DNA of 64,000 nt, from assembly GCF_001434895.1 (NCBI RefSeq), contig NZ_AZEE01000027.1, positions 1 to 64,000 on the forward strand. Direction: 5' to 3'. Below the pieces are notes generated by a model. The model saw only the letters and a program-made list of their open reading frames with translations, was not told the DNA's origin and searched no databases. Both the position numbers and the translations under genes were made by a program. Positions 59,653 through 64,000 of the stretch are shown one piece after another. The number at the start of each line of letters is the position of its first letter. Within the stretch, counting starts at the first letter, position 1. The DNA is from Secundilactobacillus odoratitofui DSM 19909 = JCM 15043 (GTDB taxonomy: Bacteria; Bacillota; Bacilli; Lactobacillales; Lactobacillaceae).

Positions 59653-59870
59653 GAGGTTGGGAAAAGAATCCATATTGGTAATCATCGAATTAATTTCTTA
59701 ACTCGAACTGAGTTAAACATTTCACTTTATCACAAGACTTTTATCTAGTCTAAACGTGCGCCAAAACTCAGGTCCCGGCCATAAAAGAAAACCGGCCCGT
59801 AGATTCCAAAACCAGGAATCCACGGGCCGGTTTTCTTTTATTCTGGGACCTAGACGAGTTTTTGCCCACT
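59653..59870 (-). repeat. Dispersed stem-loop repeat, copy 2
   Basis: The inverted copy of the element at 48032-48279, 218 bp long. It has the same outer stem GGTCCC/GGGACC and an inner stem ATAAAAGAAAACCGG (59781-59795)/CCGGTTTTCTTTTAT (59827-59841). Relative to copy 1, three stem positions differ and each is compensated on the other arm. It fills the gap between the convergent CPBP and FtsX-type genes, ten bases from the latter's stop codon. Confidence 0.85.
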
Positions 59871-59879
59871 CCCTTTATT

Positions 59880-62471
59880 TTACTCATTCGACTTCAACGC
59901 TTCAATCATATCCACACGCTGCAAACGGCGATGGGTAACTAGCATCACAATCAGTGTGAACACCAGCATTAAGGCCGTTGCAGTCAGATAACCTGGCCAG
60001 TGGATCGTGGTTGGAAAAATCACTTCTGCGGTGGCAGCCTGCATCATAATATATGCTGTCAGCAGCTTTCCGACACCGTAACCCACAACGATACCAACCA
60101 ACGTTAAAATGATGTTTTCACGCACGATGTACATCGTGACCTCACCGTCGTAAAAACCGAGCACTTTAATCGTGGAAAGCTCTCGAATCCGTTCAGAGAC
60201 GTTGATATTAGTTAAGTTGTATAGCACCACAAAGGAAAGTATCCCGGATAATCCAATAAAAATCAGTACAACAGCGCTCAGCGACTTAGACATACTGCTG
60301 ACCGTGGTCCGTTGGTCATCTGTATAACTCGTACCAACAACCCCGCCCTGATTCAATAATTGATGTGCTAGATGCTCGCGTTGTGTGCTAGATTGATGAT
60401 CTAATCGAACCAGCAACGTATTTAATGCTGGTTTTTCACCAAATAAAGTGCGGTAAGCATGACCACTCAAGTAGACAAAATGGCCCATATAGTTCTTAGT
60501 GATCGCCGTCACCTTCGCCGTGCCCTTCAAGTGGTCAGTCGTAGTGAGCTTGACTCGGTCACCCACTTTAACGTGTAACAGGTTCGCCATCTTTTCAGTG
60601 AGCACCACACCAGTTTGCTTGAGGTGGATATTATGATTATCAGTCGTATCCTTCAAACTAACGTACCGGGTAAATTGCTGAGGGTTCTCAGGCGCATAGA
60701 TGTTGGCGTCTTCGACCTGATGTCCCTTCACTGAAACGGTGGCAACACTGCCCGCAACCGTGGTATGACTGTAGTACTGCTTTGTGTGATTCAATATCAT
60801 ATCCGCTTTACTCTGTTGACCTGCTTGGGCTAAGCGGACCGTGGCTTGGTAGTGCACAATATCTTGGTACTGCTTAGTGGCCGTACTACCAATGGAATCT
60901 TGAATACCAAACCCTGTCAGAATCAGCGCTGTCCCACCGGCAATGCCGATGATGGTCATCCACATCCGTGATTTGAAGCGAAACAGGTTACGATAACTCA
61001 CTTTGCGATTAAAGCTCAGCCGTGACCACAGTGGCGTAATGCGTTCCAGCAAGATCCGTTTGGCCGACTTCGGTGCTTTCGGTCGCATCAAGGCAGCCGG
61101 CCCTTCACGTAGCTCTTGGGTCACAACAATGATGGCGGCACCAAGGGTTGCCATCAACGCAAACAATAACGCTAAACTGATAGCGGCCCACTGCGGGTGA
61201 ACGACCCAAGTGAGTGGAATATAGTTTTTATAGAGCGCCAAGACGATCCGTGGAATGCTGGCATTACCAATTGAAGCACCCAAAACGGTCCCCAAAACGC
61301 CAGCGGTCAGTGCATAGGCCAGATAATTACGAGCGATTTCCCACTTTGTGTAACCCAGTGCTTTGAACGTGCCAATTTGGCCACGGGCCTCTTCAACCAT
61401 CCGTGTGACCGTTGTAAAGGTAATCAACGCTGCAATCAAGAAAAAGAAGACTGGGAACACGTTCGCAATGGCTGCAATTCGTGCTGAGCTATCACCGTAC
61501 GCTTGGAAACCGGGTAAATCATTCCGATTTTGCCAAGTGTAAACAGTGGTTGTAGCTGTTTCAAATTGATTTTTGGCATTCGCTAATTGCCGTTCCTGTT
61601 TCGCCAGTGCCCGCAGTTTTTGGGTAACCGCTTCTGGACCAATTTGATTCACAGACGCTTTCAACTGCGCCTTAGCCTGTGTTAACTTGGCCTGAGCTGC
61701 CGCAAATTTGGCGGGTTGAGCGCCTTGCAGTTTCGCTGTTCGCTGACTTGCTCGGGTGTTAAATAATCGCTTTAAAGTTGTTATTTTTTGATTCACACGA
61801 TGCTCATACGTGTTCGAAAAAGTGTCCAGTCCTTGTAACTGACTAAACCAAATCGACAGCATCGTCGCGACCTTCAAGTTCATCTGTGAAGCCGGTATGT
61901 AGGCAAAATACTGGACCGTTCCATCGCCAACGTTCGCGGATCCTCGACTTGCGTTTTCAATATAGCGTGGTGAATCCACGAAGCCAACGATACGGTACTG
62001 TCGTTGTGATAGCTTAGCGGATTTGGCAAAGGTGTAGGTCTGTCCTAATCGGTAACCGTACTTGGTCTTTGCACGTTCATCAAGGACGATTTGGTTCTTG
62101 GCCCGTGGTAAATGACCGCTTCGCACCGTAAGTCGATTTTGCTTTTGGTTCGCCTCATACCCGTACAATGAAACGGCCGAAGATTCATGACCGCCAACCA
62201 CCGCCCGGTACTTCACGGCTTCAACTTGTGCGTCTTTGACCTGACGTGCTACTTTGACATCCGCCTGCGTAAAGCCAGTCGTCGAGATTGCCTGGATATC
62301 ACTTAACTTGGCATCAGTCACCGTTTTTTGTGCCGACTGATTCAGAGATGGGCCAGCCGCCTTGACACCCACAAAGATCAACACACCCAACATAATAATG
62401 AGGATGATGGCAATAAACCGGCCTTTGGCTCTGGCGGTTTCCCGCCACATATTTTTCGTTAATGGTTTCAT
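59880..62471 (-). CDS. Large FtsX-type ABC transporter permease
   Basis: An 863-residue permease. One N-terminal helix (residues 16-38) is followed by a large extracytoplasmic part with a coiled-coil-like stretch at about 255-305 (AAQAKLTQAKAQLKASV onward). A first FtsX domain lies near 335-460 and a second extracytoplasmic part near 530-740. A second FtsX domain near 745-855 contains LYNLTNINVSERIRELSTIKVLGFYDGEV. This ten-helix layout fits exporters or substrate extractors of the MacB/LolCE/BceB superfamily. It follows its ATPase by ten bases. The substrate is unknown. No two-component system is in view. Confidence 0.9.
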   Translation of the reverse strand: MKPLTKNMWRETARAKGRFIAIILIIMLGVLIFVGVKAAGPSLNQSAQKTVTDAKLSDIQAISTTGFTQADVKVARQVKDAQVEAVKYRAVVGGHESSAVSLYGYEANQKQNRLTVRSGHLPRAKNQIVLDERAKTKYGYRLGQTYTFAKSAKLSQRQYRIVGFVDSPRYIENASRGSANVGDGTVQYFAYIPASQMNLKVATMLSIWFSQLQGLDTFSNTYEHRVNQKITTLKRLFNTRASQRTAKLQGAQPAKFAAAQAKLTQAKAQLKASVNQIGPEAVTQKLRALAKQERQLANAKNQFETATTTVYTWQNRNDLPGFQAYGDSSARIAAIANVFPVFFFLIAALITFTTVTRMVEEARGQIGTFKALGYTKWEIARNYLAYALTAGVLGTVLGASIGNASIPRIVLALYKNYIPLTWVVHPQWAAISLALLFALMATLGAAIIVVTQELREGPAALMRPKAPKSAKRILLERITPLWSRLSFNRKVSYRNLFRFKSRMWMTIIGIAGGTALILTGFGIQDSIGSTATKQYQDIVHYQATVRLAQAGQQSKADMILNHTKQYYSHTTVAGSVATVSVKGHQVEDANIYAPENPQQFTRYVSLKDTTDNHNIHLKQTGVVLTEKMANLLHVKVGDRVKLTTTDHLKGTAKVTAITKNYMGHFVYLSGHAYRTLFGEKPALNTLLVRLDHQSSTQREHLAHQLLNQGGVVGTSYTDDQRTTVSSMSKSLSAVVLIFIGLSGILSFVVLYNLTNINVSERIRELSTIKVLGFYDGEVTMYIVRENIILTLVGIVVGYGVGKLLTAYIMMQAATAEVIFPTTIHWPGYLTATALMLVFTLIVMLVTHRRLQRVDMIEALKSNE

Positions 62472-62481
62472 CTCACGTCAC

Positions 62482-63183
62482 CTACCATTCAATCTTATCG
62501 ATCGACGTCGGTGTCTCATTATCTACCACTTGGCGAACTTTCGCGTCATTGATGTAAATGACCCGATCGGCCATCTTAGCCAATGCAGCGTTATGGGTAA
62601 TAATTATAACCGTCTTATGTTCTTGCCGACTAGCCACTTCCAGTAATTTCAACACCTGCTTACCCGTTTGATAATCCAGTGCACCCGTTGGTTCATCACA
62701 CAACAGTAGCTTAGGATTTTTCGCTAACGCCCGCGCAATCGCAACTCGTTGCTGTTCGCCGCCAGATAACTGAGACGGAAAGTTGTCTAACCGGTCTTGC
62801 AAGCCGACCTGGTTGAGTACTTCGGTTGCATCCAGTGCGTCACTGACAATGGATGAGGCCAGCTCCACGTTTTCCTTCGTGGTTAAATTGGGGATCAAAT
62901 TATAAAACTGAAAGACAAAGCCAACGTCATTTCGTCGGTATGTGGTCAACTGTTTAGCCGAAAAAGTCGCAATATCAACGCCGTCAATCACCACTTCGCC
63001 AGCCGTTGGTGAATCCATACCACCTAAAATGTTTAAGACCGTTGACTTGCCCGCACCACTTGGGCCGAGAATCACAGTTAGCTGTCCTTGTTCCGCCTCA
63101 AAACTAATGTCGTGGTTAGCGATAATCTCAGTTTCACCCATCTGATAACGTTTATCTTCATGTTTAACTTCTATGTAGGCCAC
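62482..63183 (-). CDS. ABC transporter ATP-binding protein (MacB/LolD type)
   Basis: A 233-residue ATPase. Walker A is GPSGAGKST near residues 38-46, followed by [23 protein letters not shown]. The signature is [32 protein letters not shown], and the switch histidine is in ITHNAAL. Translation starts at GTG nine bases after GGAGG. It precedes the large permease and is divergent from a MerR-type regulator gene 234 bp away. Confidence 0.93.
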   Translation of the reverse strand: MAYIEVKHEDKRYQMGETEIIANHDISFEAEQGQLTVILGPSGAGKSTVLNILGGMDSPTAGEVVIDGVDIATFSAKQLTTYRRNDVGFVFQFYNLIPNLTTKENVELASSIVSDALDATEVLNQVGLQDRLDNFPSQLSGGEQQRVAIARALAKNPKLLLCDEPTGALDYQTGKQVLKLLEVASRQEHKTVIIITHNAALAKMADRVIYINDAKVRQVVDNETPTSIDKIEW

Positions 63184-63355
63184 GTCGCGTCCTCCGTTCT
63201 TTAGTCACGTGATTAATACCATTAATGATAACACCTTTATGAGCAAATTGAGATTAAAGTCGGGTAACACCCGAACACCGACGCCCGTTTTACTCAGCAA
63301 TCATTCGGTTTGAGAGTGCTGAACTTGCTTAAAATGACTAAATCGAAAAAATGTT

Positions 63356-63386
63356 TGAGTTAGAGTATACTCTAAGTATTATCATA
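63356..63386 (+). promoter_or_regulatory. MerR-type promoter with palindromic operator
   Basis: TTGAGT (63356-63361) is followed after 19 bases by TATCAT (63381-63386). The perfect palindrome TTAGAGTATACTCTAA (63361-63376) lies in the spacer. The long spacer with a central dyad is the hallmark of MerR-family activation and points to autoregulation. Confidence 0.85.
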
Positions 63387-63417
63387 ATTTTATTCATACC
63401 GTAAAGGAGCTAAAATA

Positions 63418-63879
63418 ATGCCATATTCTATTGGTCAAGTTGCCGAGAAAACGGGGCTGAGCACTTACACGCTTCGCTATTACGATCGTGAGGGCTTGAT
63501 GCCTTTCGTTGGTCGTAACGCGGCAGGTCGGCGTGAGTTCACCGACGACAACCTTGATTTTATCGACCTCATCACCTGTCTAAAAGCAACTGGTATGCAA
63601 CTCTCTGAGATTCGTAAATTTGTGGACCTCGCCATGCAGGGTGACGCCACTTTAGAAACACGATTAAATATTTTCAAGCAACAACGTCAAGCCGTTCAAA
63701 AACAGATTGAGCAGTCCCAGAAGTATCTTGCTAAACTTGATTATAAAGTACGGTTCTTTGAGGCTGCCTGTGACGCGGGTTGTGAAGCCGCTGTTTCCGG
63801 CGACTGTGATATTCCGGATGCACCAATCGTCATTGATGACAGTTTGCGGGTTAACCGGGCTAAAGTTAGTGGTCGGTAA
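63418..63879 (+). CDS. MerR family transcriptional regulator
   Basis: A 153-residue regulator. The winged helix-turn-helix fills residues 3-72 (YSIGQVAEKTGLSTYTLRYYDREGLMPFVGRNAAGRREF). A long dimerisation helix follows (about 78-122). The C-terminal tail has three cysteines (CDAGCEAAVSGDC near 126-138), which could sense thiol or electrophile stress as in the AdhR/NmlR group. ATG follows AAAGGAG. Its own promoter carries the family operator. A divergent ABC exporter or genes beyond the right edge may be targets. Confidence 0.9.
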   Translation: MPYSIGQVAEKTGLSTYTLRYYDREGLMPFVGRNAAGRREFTDDNLDFIDLITCLKATGMQLSEIRKFVDLAMQGDATLETRLNIFKQQRQAVQKQIEQSQKYLAKLDYKVRFFEAACDAGCEAAVSGDCDIPDAPIVIDDSLRVNRAKVSGR

Positions 63880-63910
63880 CCTAATGTGTAGTTGTCCTAG
63901 GACAGTAAAA

Positions 63911-63951
63911 AGCCATTGAATGCTAATTTATCGCATCCAATGACTTTTTTT
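63911..63951 (+). terminator. Terminator of the merR gene
   Basis: AGCCATTGAATGC pairs with GCATCCAATGACT with small mismatches, followed by seven T. Confidence 0.85.
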
Positions 63952-64000
63952 ACGTTCAAACATTATCGTTGATCGTATTGACATCCGCTGTGTTTTTATC

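Overview
The window reads as the chromosome of a low-to-moderate GC Gram-positive bacterium of the Lactobacillaceae. Support comes from strong AGGAGG ribosome sites with frequent TTG starts, a T-box before tyrS, cre-type catabolite sites, a LacS-type permease with a fused IIA domain, an AzlCD pair, and an aminotransferase-fold protein very like the isoleucine 2-epimerase known from Lentilactobacillus buchneri. A heterofermentative lactobacillus is my best guess, but the genus cannot be fixed from the window. No prophage, insertion sequence, CRISPR array or tRNA gene was recognised.

Layout. 1-434: two tandem consensus promoters and the leader of an rRNA operon that leaves the left edge on the minus strand. 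435-8374: tyrS with its T-box, gnd, an acyltransferase, a giant YfhO-type membrane protein and a histidine phosphatase. 8477-12963: two small paralogous proteins, a secreted SGNH hydrolase, a MalY-type lyase, and pyridoxal kinase coupled to an ECF S component. 12964-13977: a gene-free kilobase with two large structured palindromes. 13978-20658: a GPH sugar permease with a small partner ORF under a cre-containing promoter, the amino-acid epimerase with an amino-acid permease, a Nudix hydrolase and an aldo/keto reductase. 20793-31143: an SPFH protein, a probable small RNA, an HrtBA-like ABC exporter, fabI, an NAD(P)-binding protein, a pRiA4b-type protein, a SWIM-SNF2 helicase and a VanZ-RDD protein. 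31312-36474: the deo nucleoside catabolism genes (deoC-deoB-deoD, then a SorC/DeoR-type regulator and pdp). 36659-39473: TetR, an MFS exporter and a DUF975 membrane protein.

39711-48017 is a branched-chain amino-acid block: a CBS-ACT protein, livF-G-M-H and the binding lipoprotein livJ behind a leader-peptide attenuator, then an aldo/keto reductase and the azlCD exporter. 48311-56282 holds alpha-galactosidase with its LacS-type permease, then pyruvate phosphate dikinase with a CcpN-like HTH-CBS regulator. 56667-63879 holds an aldo/keto reductase, a zinc-finger/AP2 protein, a CPBP protease, a large FtsX-type ABC exporter and a MerR regulator.

The main points for a second look are these. (1) A 30-codon leader peptide containing NLVLLLK sits before a terminator and a competing antiterminator ahead of livJ, which looks like ribosome-mediated attenuation of a transport operon. 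(2) A family of three cloverleaf-like intergenic elements (13.3, 13.7 and 45.5 kb) shows compensatory base changes. (3) A second dispersed repeat pair (48.0 and 59.7 kb), also with compensatory changes, lies between convergent genes in both cases. (4) An orphan small RNA with a C-rich loop lies at 21.77-21.92 kb. (5) A motif is shared between the ppdK promoter and the promoter of the neighbouring CcpN-like regulator.
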